From NCBI RefSeq assembly GCF_051307055.1, contig NZ_CP149994.1, positions 2,728,001-2,792,000 on the forward strand: a DNA stretch of 64,000 bases, read 5' to 3'. Position 1 is the stretch's first letter, and every line of letters begins with the position of its first letter. Positions 24,683-32,794 of the stretch are shown here, piece by piece. This DNA is from Dryocola sp051307055. GTDB lineage: Bacteria; Pseudomonadota; Gammaproteobacteria; Enterobacterales; Enterobacteriaceae. Under the pieces are notes generated by a model. The model saw only the letters and a list, made by a program, of their open reading frames with translations, made no database searches and was not told where the DNA came from. A program made the translations under genes and the position numbers.

Positions 24683-25957
24683 TTAGAGACGAATGTCCGA
24701 CTCACCGATTGGTAAGACATATTTAACGTCATAAAGCACATGTTCTTGCTTACCTAGCGCCCGAATTGCAGCCGCTCCCATATTCTTTGTATCACTATGA
24801 TCAACTGCAAGGATGATTGCATCGTATTTGCCTTGCTGCGGCTGCTCAATTAAATTAATACCGTACTCGTGAGTAACTTCAAGAGGAGAGGCCCAACTAT
24901 CATAAACATCAACATCCATATTAAACTCTTTGAGCTCTTTAATAATATCAATGATCTTGGTATTTCGTACGTCAGGGCAATCTCCTTTGAAAGTAAAGCC
25001 CATTACTAATACCTTTGCTTCATCAATGTTTATCTTTTTACGCGCCATGTGCTTAACTAATTGTGTCGCAACGTATTCGCCCATACCATCATTGATTCGA
25101 CGCCCGGCTAATATAACTTCTGGACGATAGCCAGCTTCTTGTGCCTTGTGGGTCAGATAATATGGATCGACACTGATGCAGTGACCACCAACCAAACCGG
25201 GTTTAAATGGCAAAAAATTCCATTTTGTTCCCGCCGCTTTCAAGACCTCTTCTGTATCAATACTTAGCCTATTAAATATTTTCGCAAATTCATTTATAAC
25301 GGCAATATTGAGATCGCGCTGGGTATTTTCAATTACTTTTGCAGCTTCTGCTACACGAATGGATGATGCTCTATGAGTTCCAACAGTAATAATCTCACGG
25401 TATACTTGATCAACAAAATCAGCCACTTCAGTGTTTGATCCAGAGGTAATCTTAACAATAGTGGTCAGACGATTTACCTTGTCACCTGGGTTGATTCTCT
25501 CTGGACTATATCCAGCAAAGAAATCCTGGTTAAACTTTAAACCAGAGAACTTCTCAATAATGGGTAAACAAACTTCCTCTGTAGCACCTGGATATACCGT
25601 TGATTCAAATACAACTATATCCCCTCGCTTAACAACTTTAGCAAGCGTTTCAGAAGCCTTAACTAATGGGGTAAGATCTGGGGTTTTATCATCAGTAATT
25701 GGTGTGGGAACTGTGACGATATAAAAATTACAATGCTTTATACCTTCAAGACTATCGGTAAAAACGAGATGTTTAGCTTCAGCTAGTTCCTTCGATTCAC
25801 ATTCTAAAGTTGAATCTTTACCTTCTCGCAACTCACTTACTCGTGCGCTTTTGATATCAAATCCGACTGTAGGGAATTTTTTCCCAAACTCAACAGCTAA
25901 AGGCAGACCGACGTAACCTAAACCCACAACACCTATTTTCAAATCATTGAGATTCAT
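24683..25957 (-). CDS. wbpA: UDP-N-acetylglucosamine 6-dehydrogenase (WbpA role, TviB-like sequence)
   Basis: 424 aa nucleotide-sugar dehydrogenase, NAD+-dependent four-electron oxidation of UDP-GlcNAc to UDP-GlcNAcA. The Rossmann motif GVVGLGYVGLPLAVEFG lies near the N-terminus; FESTVYPGATEE, the catalytic Cys in LVGGHCISVDPYYLTHKA, and GFTFKGDCPDVRNTK follow. In detail, including the C-terminal VLYDVKYVLP, it resembles TviB/VipA of the Vi capsule more than P. aeruginosa WbpA. With wbpB, D, E and I beside it the role is that of WbpA. It could alternatively act on UDP-GalNAc, as WbpO does, but the pathway context favours UDP-GlcNAc. Confidence 0.88.
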   Translation of the reverse strand: MNLNDLKIGVVGLGYVGLPLAVEFGKKFPTVGFDIKSARVSELREGKDSTLECESKELAEAKHLVFTDSLEGIKHCNFYIVTVPTPITDDKTPDLTPLVKASETLAKVVKRGDIVVFESTVYPGATEEVCLPIIEKFSGLKFNQDFFAGYSPERINPGDKVNRLTTIVKITSGSNTEVADFVDQVYREIITVGTHRASSIRVAEAAKVIENTQRDLNIAVINEFAKIFNRLSIDTEEVLKAAGTKWNFLPFKPGLVGGHCISVDPYYLTHKAQEAGYRPEVILAGRRINDGMGEYVATQLVKHMARKKINIDEAKVLVMGFTFKGDCPDVRNTKIIDIIKELKEFNMDVDVYDSWASPLEVTHEYGINLIEQPQQGKYDAIILAVDHSDTKNMGAAAIRALGKQEHVLYDVKYVLPIGESDIRL

Positions 25958-25967
25958 AAATGACCTA

Positions 25968-27008
25968 TTATATATTTAATGGTAAACCAACTTCTTTTCT
26001 ATCCCTGGCGGAACGATAGATAGATATCAACAATTCAAGTGACTTTAATCCTTCACGGCCATCAGTCTCTGGTTCCGCTTTACCGCGTAAAACATCTGCC
26101 ACATTTTGGAAATATGGTGGATGACCAAAGCCATATACAGATGTGGTCTCATAATTAGCCGACTCGATTTGCGCATCATAGTCTTTAGGTTCAGAAAACG
26201 TCCATTGCTGGATATCATTGACGGCAACGCCACCAATACGGACAGTACCTTTTTCACCAAGAATAGTAATAGATCCTTCTAGATTTTTAGGGTATGTGCA
26301 CATTGTTACAGCCATTGAACCCAGTGCACCATTGCGCCATTTGAAGTTTACAACCCCAGTATCCTCAACTTCGATCTCACGGTGAGTAGAAAGCATTGAG
26401 TGCACCGTTTCAACTGGCCCAATCAACCAATGCATCAGATCTACATAGTGAGTTGCCTGGTTCATAAAGGCGCCACCATCCATATCCCATGTACCTGACC
26501 ATTTTGCACGGTCATAATACTCTTGTGGGCGTGTCCAGAACACATTCATATGCACCATATGAATCTTTCCAAAACGTTTTTCTGTCACTGCTCGCTTGAG
26601 CAGTTGCAATGTTGAGTTGCGGCGGTTTTGCTTGACAACAAACAGACGTACACCAGCTTCATCGCAAGCCCTGACCATTGCCAAGCCATCTTCCCATTTT
26701 GTTGCCATTGGTTTTTCTGTAATAACATGCACACCGGCTTTAGCAGCTTTAATTGTTTGGCTGGCATGTATACCACTTGGGGTGCAGAGAGTGACCAGAT
26801 CTAAATTCTCTTTTTCCAGCATTTCATCCATTGATAAATAACCAGGAACTTTATATTCAGCCTGATGCGCCTCCAGAACATCCTGGTCATTATCACAAAG
26901 TGCAACCAGTTCATATTCATTTGATAATTGAGCTATAGAACCAAAATGGTTTTTAGATATGCGACCACATCCAACAACAGCGATTCTGAGTTTTTTTTCT
27001 ACGGTCAT
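25968..27008 (-). CDS. wbpB: Gfo/Idh/MocA oxidoreductase, probable UDP-GlcNAcA 3-dehydrogenase (WbpB role)
   Basis: 346 aa. N-terminal Rossmann motif VVGCGRISKNHF, and the family signature EKP in HVITEKPMAT. The expected role is NAD+-dependent oxidation of UDP-GlcNAcA at C3, paired with WbpE. It is about 30 residues longer than WbpB/WlbA of Pseudomonas and Bordetella as I remember them and belongs to another Gfo/Idh branch, so the role is inferred from operon context. ATG at 27008 with GGAG 5 bp upstream; the longer frame from 27065 is unsupported. First gene of the O-antigen operon. Confidence 0.82.
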   Translation of the reverse strand: MTVEKKLRIAVVGCGRISKNHFGSIAQLSNEYELVALCDNDQDVLEAHQAEYKVPGYLSMDEMLEKENLDLVTLCTPSGIHASQTIKAAKAGVHVITEKPMATKWEDGLAMVRACDEAGVRLFVVKQNRRNSTLQLLKRAVTEKRFGKIHMVHMNVFWTRPQEYYDRAKWSGTWDMDGGAFMNQATHYVDLMHWLIGPVETVHSMLSTHREIEVEDTGVVNFKWRNGALGSMAVTMCTYPKNLEGSITILGEKGTVRIGGVAVNDIQQWTFSEPKDYDAQIESANYETTSVYGFGHPPYFQNVADVLRGKAEPETDGREGLKSLELLISIYRSARDRKEVGLPLNI

Positions 27009-27493
27009 AATTACTCCGATTAAGTACATTGTTCGTTTTTCAAAAAAATATGAAGAAACGAACATTTAGACTGGAGACATAAATTTATTGCAGCGATAAA
27101 AAGCTATATTCGTTAAATACTAATAAGCTTTTATTTCCTCTTGCTATTTATAAATGCCCTGGATTATGCATTTTTATAGCTGACGAGCGTTTTGCCTGAA
27201 TGAAATCAAATAAGAGCAAAGGTTTTGCCTCCTTCACTGAGCCGTACAAAGCAGTTTCCCAAGTAAGAAGAGCGAGAACTTTTAAGTAAACGCCCCGTCC
27301 CTCTTGCCATACCAATGAGGCATGTATGCCTCCAAAGAGTTACTTTTTTAAGCTTGTCAACAAGTTCTTAATCTGCTTTTTACTTCAGGGCTATCCCCAT
27401 CATAAATCATTTTCAGGCAGTTAAGACAGCCAATATGAACTTACTTATTATATGTTCTTGATTCTGTGCTTTGTCAGGAATCAAGATTTGTTG
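27009..27493 (-). other. Long untranslated leader of the O-antigen operon
   Basis: 485 bp between the ops element and the first O-antigen gene, with no convincing ORF on either strand. A near-palindrome GAGGCAT-GT-ATGCCTC lies at 27317-27332. Base composition is A+T-rich towards wbpB. A long transcribed leader downstream of JUMPstart is usual for RfaH-controlled loci, but this one is longer than in most E. coli O loci I know. Confidence 0.5.
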
Positions 27494-27532
27494 CACGCTA
27501 CCGCCCCTGGCTCAACAGCTACCAGTGCACTG
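27494..27532 (-). promoter_or_regulatory. JUMPstart sequence with ops element (O-antigen operon)
   Basis: The 39-bp minus-strand sequence begins CAGTGCACTGGTAGCTGTTG and ends with the ops core GGCGGTAGCGTG (27505-27494), differing from the JUMPstart consensus at only a few positions. The ops DNA pauses RNA polymerase and recruits RfaH, which suppresses termination and aids translation of long surface-polysaccharide operons. Confidence 0.95.
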
Positions 27533-27555
27533 AAAATTAGCGGATGTCGGCAACA

Positions 27556-27593
27556 CATTCGAACAGAGACTCAGATCAATATCTGTTCGAATG
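27556..27593. repeat. Perfect 12-bp inverted repeat between galF terminator and JUMPstart
   Basis: CATTCGAACAGA (27556-27567) and its exact reverse complement TCTGTTCGAATG (27582-27593) are separated by 14 bp. No T tract follows on either strand, so it does not look like a terminator. It lies where the O-antigen operon promoter should be and may be an operator or an RNA hairpin. Confidence 0.6.
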
Positions 27594-27638
27594 CATTACG
27601 CCTCAAGGCAAGCCCCTTACTTTATCAAGGCTTTACGC

Positions 27639-27706
27639 AAAAAAACGGCAGTCAGTTGCATAAAGATGTCCGAAACATCTTCACAGCCACTTAACTGCCG
27701 TTTTTT
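27639..27706 (-). terminator. Terminator after galF
   Basis: Arms ACGGCAGT (27645-27652) and ACTGCCGT (27694-27701), continued by A and T runs, enclose a second hairpin AAGATGT-CCGAA-ACATCTT (27663-27681). T runs on both strands allow bidirectional function. It separates galF from the O-antigen promoter region. Confidence 0.75.
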
Positions 27707-27736
27707 CATAAGCATGTTATGTTCACCGGGTTACGC

Positions 27737-28633
27737 TCAGCGTGCCAGCATCTTCTGGATGCTTTCCCGGAACTTCTGCCCTTCTTTATGGTTACGCAGG
27801 CCGTAGTTAACGAACGCCTTCATGTAACCCATTTTCTTGCCGCAGTCGTAGCTGTCGCCCGTCATCAGCGCGGCTTCGACCGGCTGTTTTTCATTCAGCG
27901 CAGCGATGGCATCCGTCAGCTGAATTCGGCCCCAGGCGCCGGGCTCGGTTTTTTCCAGTTCGGCCCAGATATCCGCAGACAGAACATAGCGCCCTACTGC
28001 CGCCAGGTCGGAATCCAGCGTCTGCGGCCGATCTGGTTTTTCAACGAAGTCAACGATACGGCTCACCTGACCGTCATTATCCAGAGATTCTTTCGTGGTG
28101 ATGACGGAATAGGCTGACAGATCTTCATTCGGCATATGCTTAGCCAGCACCTGACTGCGCCCTGTGTCGTTAAAACGCGCAACCATAGCAGCCAGATTAT
28201 AGCGCAGTGGGTCGGCGCTTGCGTTGTCCAGCACCACATCCGGCAGTACAACGACAAACGGATTATCGCCAACCACAGGTTGAGCGCAAAGGATGGAATG
28301 CCCAAGGCCGAGCGGCTGAGCCTGACGGACGTTCATAATGGTCACGCCCGGCGGACAAATAGACTGCACTTCTGCCAGCAGCTGGCGCTTAACGCGCTGT
28401 TCCAGCAGGGCTTCAAGTTCATAGGACGTATCGAAATGGTTTTCGACCGCATTTTTGGATGAGTGGGTCACCAGCACGATTTCTTTGATACCCGCAGCCA
28501 CAATTTCATCAACGATGTACTGGATCATCGGCTTATCGACAATCGGCAGCATCTCTTTCGGGATGGCTTTTGTCGCGGGCAGCATATGCATGCCAAGACC
28601 GGCTACCGGGATAACTGCTTTCAAATTAATCAT
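27737..28633 (-). CDS. galF: GalF, UTP-glucose-1-phosphate uridylyltransferase homologue
   Basis: 298 aa GalU paralogue and left-hand marker of O-antigen loci. The nucleotide-binding loop reads AGLGMHMLPATKAIPKEM, with MH where GalU has TR. This GalF-specific change goes with low or absent catalytic activity and a proposed modulating role on GalU. The ATG at 28633 follows AGGTGG by 8 bp and matches the E. coli start; the frame opens upstream to 28693 without support. Own promoter and terminator flank the gene. Confidence 0.95.
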   Translation of the reverse strand: MINLKAVIPVAGLGMHMLPATKAIPKEMLPIVDKPMIQYIVDEIVAAGIKEIVLVTHSSKNAVENHFDTSYELEALLEQRVKRQLLAEVQSICPPGVTIMNVRQAQPLGLGHSILCAQPVVGDNPFVVVLPDVVLDNASADPLRYNLAAMVARFNDTGRSQVLAKHMPNEDLSAYSVITTKESLDNDGQVSRIVDFVEKPDRPQTLDSDLAAVGRYVLSADIWAELEKTEPGAWGRIQLTDAIAALNEKQPVEAALMTGDSYDCGKKMGYMKAFVNYGLRNHKEGQKFRESIQKMLAR

Positions 28634-28661
28634 ATTCAGCCCACCTATAAATGGTTGAGGG

Positions 28662-28690
28662 ATTATAGTCTTTTCGTGCTCTGATGCCAG
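28662..28690 (-). promoter_or_regulatory. Predicted galF promoter
   Basis: Consensus -10 TATAAT (28667-28662) and CTGGCA (28690-28685) at 17 bp spacing on the minus strand, placing the start site about 20 nt before the galF ATG. Confidence 0.65.
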
Positions 28691-28751
28691 CATGAATTGA
28701 TCCCCAAAGTTTGTACTTCATCTTATCTCCAGGCTCAGGGGATACAAAACT

Positions 28752-28781
28752 AAAAAGCCCTTATTAAAGTCAATAAGGGCT
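28752..28781 (-). terminator. Terminator after wcaM, end of colanic acid cluster
   Basis: Perfect 10-bp stem AGCCCTTATT / AATAAGGGCT (28756-28765 with 28772-28781) with a 6-nt loop; on the minus strand it is followed by TTTTAG, and on the plus strand by CAGAAAAAT. Confidence 0.8.
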
Positions 28782-28809
28782 CAGAAAAATCGTAAAGTCG
28801 CTTGATTGT

Positions 28810-30243
28810 TTATTTACGCAACGAAGGTAGCTCAAAATTAAGGTTATTGGTGTTCACGTGCTGATGATCCACTCTATCGATATCCACCGAACTCTCGCCC
28901 TTCTCGTTAACCGCCTTAACGCTTGCAAGCGACAGCAGCGTATCCTCTTTTGCCATAAAGCGGCCCCGCACGTCCTTACGTAAATCAAAGCGCAGCTTCA
29001 GCGCAGGTCCCGTTGCCGCTCGTTGCATCACGTTGACATTCCTTAAGAAAAGATGCTGGGGCTTGTTGTTGAGCTCAAGCGTCGCCCCCTTGGTAGTCAG
29101 GTTCGTAATAGCCACAAACGAGGTGGCGTTGCCGGACGAAATCTGGATGCCCCGGGCTTTATACTGCATGTGGGTGTTATCAAGCGTGATGTCGCTTAGG
29201 CGGAAATTTTGCGGGATGGATAAATATTTGCCTTTTTTAGTCCCGTACCCAATCAGGAAACCGGCGCTATCTATCATATTGATATTATCGATCACGAAAT
29301 TATCACAGCCATAAATTGCTACCGTGGCATTATCAATACCGGCCTTTCGACTAAAAGTATGATTAATATTGCGCGCTTTCACATTTCTGATAATGAAATG
29401 CTTCCCGCTCTCAACGTGCACCAGCTGACGGCAATTACTCCCGGTGATATTAGCGATGACAAAATTTTTCACCGACTGATCTTCAGGATAGTCGTTGTTA
29501 TAAGATTTCCCGGAAAGCCCAATCCCAATACCCCAGTTTATCTTCCCGTTGGTGCAGTCAATGTTATCAATCACATGATCGGAGATAAGCAGGTTATGGT
29601 CGTTTACCGCCACGTTCCACTCAATGGCGTCGCCTTGTAAATGACTAAACCGCCCGTTGGTTATCTTCACATTCTCCATACGGTTGTGAAAACCCTGGCG
29701 CAGAATGCCGTAGTTGGCATCATGAATAGTGATATCGTCGATAGTCAGATTACGCATAGTGCGCATGCGTTTGTCTTTGCCTCCGATATAAATCTGCGTC
29801 ACCGGAACGAAACCGCTCATATCAATGCCCTGAATGGTGCAATCAGAGCCGCGAACGTCAAGGATGATATTATTGAAACGCCCGCCCTTAGCGCCGAGGA
29901 TCTTGCATCCATCCTGCAAGATAAAACGCCCTTTGCCATTACCCTTCAGGCCGCCCGCGACGCGCAGCGTTTTACCCTGCGGCATAAAAATAGCGCTATT
30001 GATTTTGTCGCAGATTACGTCTGCCGGCACCACGATGATGTCCGCTGCATCCAAAGCTTTATTGAAAGCCGCAACCCAGTCACCGCTGTAGAATTCCTGA
30101 ACGTTGACCTCGCTTTTGCTGCCAGCGGCAAGAACCGCACGGGGTAAAACTGAAGGCACCGCGACCAGGGCTGAACTGGCCCAGAGCAGCTTGCGGCGGG
30201 AGGGGGAAAAAGGCGGGGTTTTGGATTCAAATCTTTTACGCAT
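28810..30243 (-). CDS. wcaM: WcaM, colanic acid biosynthesis protein
   Basis: 477 aa, last gene of the cluster. The N-terminus carries a twin-arginine signal, SRRKLL at residues 15-20 followed by a hydrophobic stretch and an AxA-like site near residue 40, so the protein is predicted to be exported folded. The rest is a right-handed beta-helix-like sequence with repeated ITG/NITN/ARNI turns, as in pectate-lyase-like proteins. WcaM is required for colanic acid but its reaction is not established; polysaccharide cleavage or modification in the periplasm is plausible. Slightly longer than E. coli WcaM (464 aa). Confidence 0.93.
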   Translation of the reverse strand: MRKRFESKTPPFSPSRRKLLWASSALVAVPSVLPRAVLAAGSKSEVNVQEFYSGDWVAAFNKALDAADIIVVPADVICDKINSAIFMPQGKTLRVAGGLKGNGKGRFILQDGCKILGAKGGRFNNIILDVRGSDCTIQGIDMSGFVPVTQIYIGGKDKRMRTMRNLTIDDITIHDANYGILRQGFHNRMENVKITNGRFSHLQGDAIEWNVAVNDHNLLISDHVIDNIDCTNGKINWGIGIGLSGKSYNNDYPEDQSVKNFVIANITGSNCRQLVHVESGKHFIIRNVKARNINHTFSRKAGIDNATVAIYGCDNFVIDNINMIDSAGFLIGYGTKKGKYLSIPQNFRLSDITLDNTHMQYKARGIQISSGNATSFVAITNLTTKGATLELNNKPQHLFLRNVNVMQRAATGPALKLRFDLRKDVRGRFMAKEDTLLSLASVKAVNEKGESSVDIDRVDHQHVNTNNLNFELPSLRK

Positions 30244-30272
30244 ATATCCTCGTGAAGCTTCACTCGGTGGGT

Positions 30273-31493
30273 TTACAGCGTCTGGAGCTGCTGGGCTAAC
30301 TGCTGATAGATAACCTTTTGGTTAAACTCGCGCTCGACCTTTTCACGAGCCCTGGCGAGCATCGGCTTAAGCTCGCTCTCCTCGACGCTGGCAAATGCCT
30401 GCAATCTGTCGGCTAGCGCGACGGCATCGTACTCTGGCACCAGCCAGCCTGAACGCCCAGCGTCAATCAGCTCTGGAATGCCGCTGTGCTGGGTTGAGAT
30501 AACCGGAATACCTACCGCCATCGCTTCCATTAACGCCACCGGAATCCCTTCCATATCGCCGTCCTCTCCCGTTACGGACGGCAGCAAGAACAAATCGGCT
30601 TCATCGAGCATGGCTTTCACTTCATGGTTTGGCTTAAAACCCGGCATAAAGACCCTGTCGTCCAGTTGGTTCTGCTCGATAAGCGTGCGTAATCGGGTTT
30701 CCCACTGCCCTATGCCAAGAATATTGTATCGGAACTGAACGCCGCGCTCTTTAAGCAGGCGGCAGGCTTCAATAGCTATGTGCAGCCCTTTTTTCTCGGT
30801 CAGCCGGGCAACCGAGATAATCTCCAGCGTTTTTGCCGGAGCCTTCACCGGACGCAGCGAGAATCGATTCATGTCCACGCCCATGCGGGAGACGGCAATT
30901 TTGTCCTCAGGGCAGCCCATTTTCGCCAGGCGACCGGCCCAGAGATTGCTGATGGGCAGCATCAGTTCGCCGCGCGCAAAGAGCTTTTGATACTCCGGCG
31001 TGTAGTGCGCCAGCGCATCACGTCCTGAAATATCGATGCCGTGGAAGACGGTAGCAATTTTCCCTTTCAGCACGCCTAGCTCGCGCAGCTTAGCGGCGGT
31101 TACACCTGCCGGCCCAAAGTGGGCGATATAGACATCCGCCTGCAGCGTTTGCGAGTTACGTCCGCAAATTGAAGAAAGGATCAGATTCCTTGCCTCGTCG
31201 CCGTAACGCGAGGCGTTCAGCGCACGCCAGGTGCGCATGCGAAGCGAACCACGCAAGGTATTCAACGCGCGGGATTGCAGCTTCGCCACTTTACCTTCGG
31301 GTTCGTCCATCAGCCACGTGGTCTTTTGCGCAAGGTTGTACTCTTTGAACGCGGCATGTGTGTTGGTCAAATCGCCTTTCTGAATCGCGACGATCTCCAC
31401 TTCATATCCCATCTCGATAAACGCAACGATCTGATTGAGCACAAAGGTTTCCGAGGCGACGGGGAATTTCAGCAGGAAGAAGCCGACCTTCAT
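30273..31493 (-). CDS. wcaL: WcaL, colanic acid glycosyltransferase (GT4)
   Basis: 406 aa, the E. coli length. GT4 motifs: ARLTEKKGLHIAIEA, FMPGFKPNHEVKAMLDEADLFLLPS and the EX7E segment EAMAVGIPVISTQHSGIPEL. Adds one of the sugars of the colanic acid hexasaccharide unit in the cytoplasm. Its start overlaps the wcaK stop by 4 bp (ATGA). Confidence 0.95.
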   Translation of the reverse strand: MKVGFFLLKFPVASETFVLNQIVAFIEMGYEVEIVAIQKGDLTNTHAAFKEYNLAQKTTWLMDEPEGKVAKLQSRALNTLRGSLRMRTWRALNASRYGDEARNLILSSICGRNSQTLQADVYIAHFGPAGVTAAKLRELGVLKGKIATVFHGIDISGRDALAHYTPEYQKLFARGELMLPISNLWAGRLAKMGCPEDKIAVSRMGVDMNRFSLRPVKAPAKTLEIISVARLTEKKGLHIAIEACRLLKERGVQFRYNILGIGQWETRLRTLIEQNQLDDRVFMPGFKPNHEVKAMLDEADLFLLPSVTGEDGDMEGIPVALMEAMAVGIPVISTQHSGIPELIDAGRSGWLVPEYDAVALADRLQAFASVEESELKPMLARAREKVEREFNQKVIYQQLAQQLQTL

Positions 31494-32770
31494 TTTGCCT
31501 CCTTCACGCGGGCCAGCACGGACGCAACCATGCGCAGGCCGGTTTCACGCTCGGCATTCACCGCCTGAAGAAGGCGCTCGTTAATAGCCGGCAGCTGGCC
31601 CAGCACATCGGCAACCACGCCCTGCAAGGAGCCGTCCAGAAGCTGGCGGATATCAATCGCCATTTCCGGCATGCCCAGCTGCTGCATGATGCCCGCGGAT
31701 TTGTGTTCGTAGTTGATGGCGATGGCTGGCGTGCCAAAGTTCATCGAAATAATCGCCGAGTGCAGGCGCGTGCCGACGGTCAGCTCACATTCGCCGAGGA
31801 TTTTGCCCATCTCCAGGTCGTTGAGCTCGTCCATTACCACGTGGTACTGGTCCGGCTGATTCACGTACTGCTTCAGGTTGAGCGCAATCATGCGGTCATC
31901 TTTGTTGTAGCTGTCGATCCCCGTACAGGTGGAGAGCGCCAGCACCTGGTAACCCTGTTCAATCACGCGATTGACCACGGCGGCAAATGCCTGCTCATAG
32001 GCCTTCTGCGTGGTGTCAAGACGTTTATCAAACGGCGCCAGCTCGCGCAGCGTGATGGCAACCGTTTTCTTACGCCTGATAGTCTCCAGCCAGTGCTGCA
32101 CCGCGTAGCCTGGAACAAAGCTTTCGTGGTGATGATCCACAAGCCAGGCGGTATCCACGCCCTGCTCGACCTTGCTGGTGTCGATATTGCTTTGCTTCAT
32201 TAAATCAAGGCTGACGGACTCGCGCAGGATCAGCGCCTTCGCATTGCCAAACGCATAGCTCGCCAGTTGATTAAACTGCGGCTCCTGGAACGGCCCGACG
32301 CTGTGGCCGATCATATACACCGGCTTTTTCGCCATAAAGCTGCACAGCGCATGTTCAAACTGCGAAACGCCATACAGATCGACGAAGAACGACCCGCCAA
32401 CCTGAATAATCGCATCGTATTGCTGCAGCGATTTCACAAAATCGATAAAGCCCTGCGGGATGGCGATATTGCGCAAGCGGCCGCTTTCCGTTGCCTTAGC
32501 CATCAGCACCTGATGCTGATATTTACGGCGCAGCACTTTTTTCACTCGCCCCATTAGCCCTACGGCATTGTTATGCTGCTTTCTTTGTTTATACAGGCCG
32601 TCGCCCAGCACCGGGCGGCCCAGCAGCCAGGCAGAGCTGACGGGATAACGGCTCATCACGTCGACCTGCACGGCATCATCAATCGTGGTAATGGCGTCAA
32701 TTAATCCGCGCAAAATGGCGCTGTCACCGCGGTTGCCGCAGGTGTGGTTGCCAAGAATCAGTAATTTCAT
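31490..32770 (-). CDS. wcaK: WcaK, colanic acid pyruvyl transferase
   Basis: 426 aa, polysaccharide pyruvyl transferase family (PS_pyruv_trans). N-terminal LILGNHTCGNRGDSAILRGL, mid-protein IGHSVGPFQ and C-terminal LTVGTRLHSAIISMNFGTPAIAINYEHKS are diagnostic. Uses PEP to place the ketal-linked pyruvate on the terminal galactose of the colanic acid unit. Located 24 bp after wzxC. Confidence 0.95.
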   Translation of the reverse strand: MKLLILGNHTCGNRGDSAILRGLIDAITTIDDAVQVDVMSRYPVSSAWLLGRPVLGDGLYKQRKQHNNAVGLMGRVKKVLRRKYQHQVLMAKATESGRLRNIAIPQGFIDFVKSLQQYDAIIQVGGSFFVDLYGVSQFEHALCSFMAKKPVYMIGHSVGPFQEPQFNQLASYAFGNAKALILRESVSLDLMKQSNIDTSKVEQGVDTAWLVDHHHESFVPGYAVQHWLETIRRKKTVAITLRELAPFDKRLDTTQKAYEQAFAAVVNRVIEQGYQVLALSTCTGIDSYNKDDRMIALNLKQYVNQPDQYHVVMDELNDLEMGKILGECELTVGTRLHSAIISMNFGTPAIAINYEHKSAGIMQQLGMPEMAIDIRQLLDGSLQGVVADVLGQLPAINERLLQAVNAERETGLRMVASVLARVKEAK

Positions 32771-32794
32771 AATGTCAGGACCTCTTTGGGGTTC

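Noticed and set aside
27452..27694. 80-codon plus-strand open frame between wbpB and galF
   Set aside because: It is simply the complement of JUMPstart, the 12-bp inverted repeat and the galF terminator; no ribosome site or coding character.
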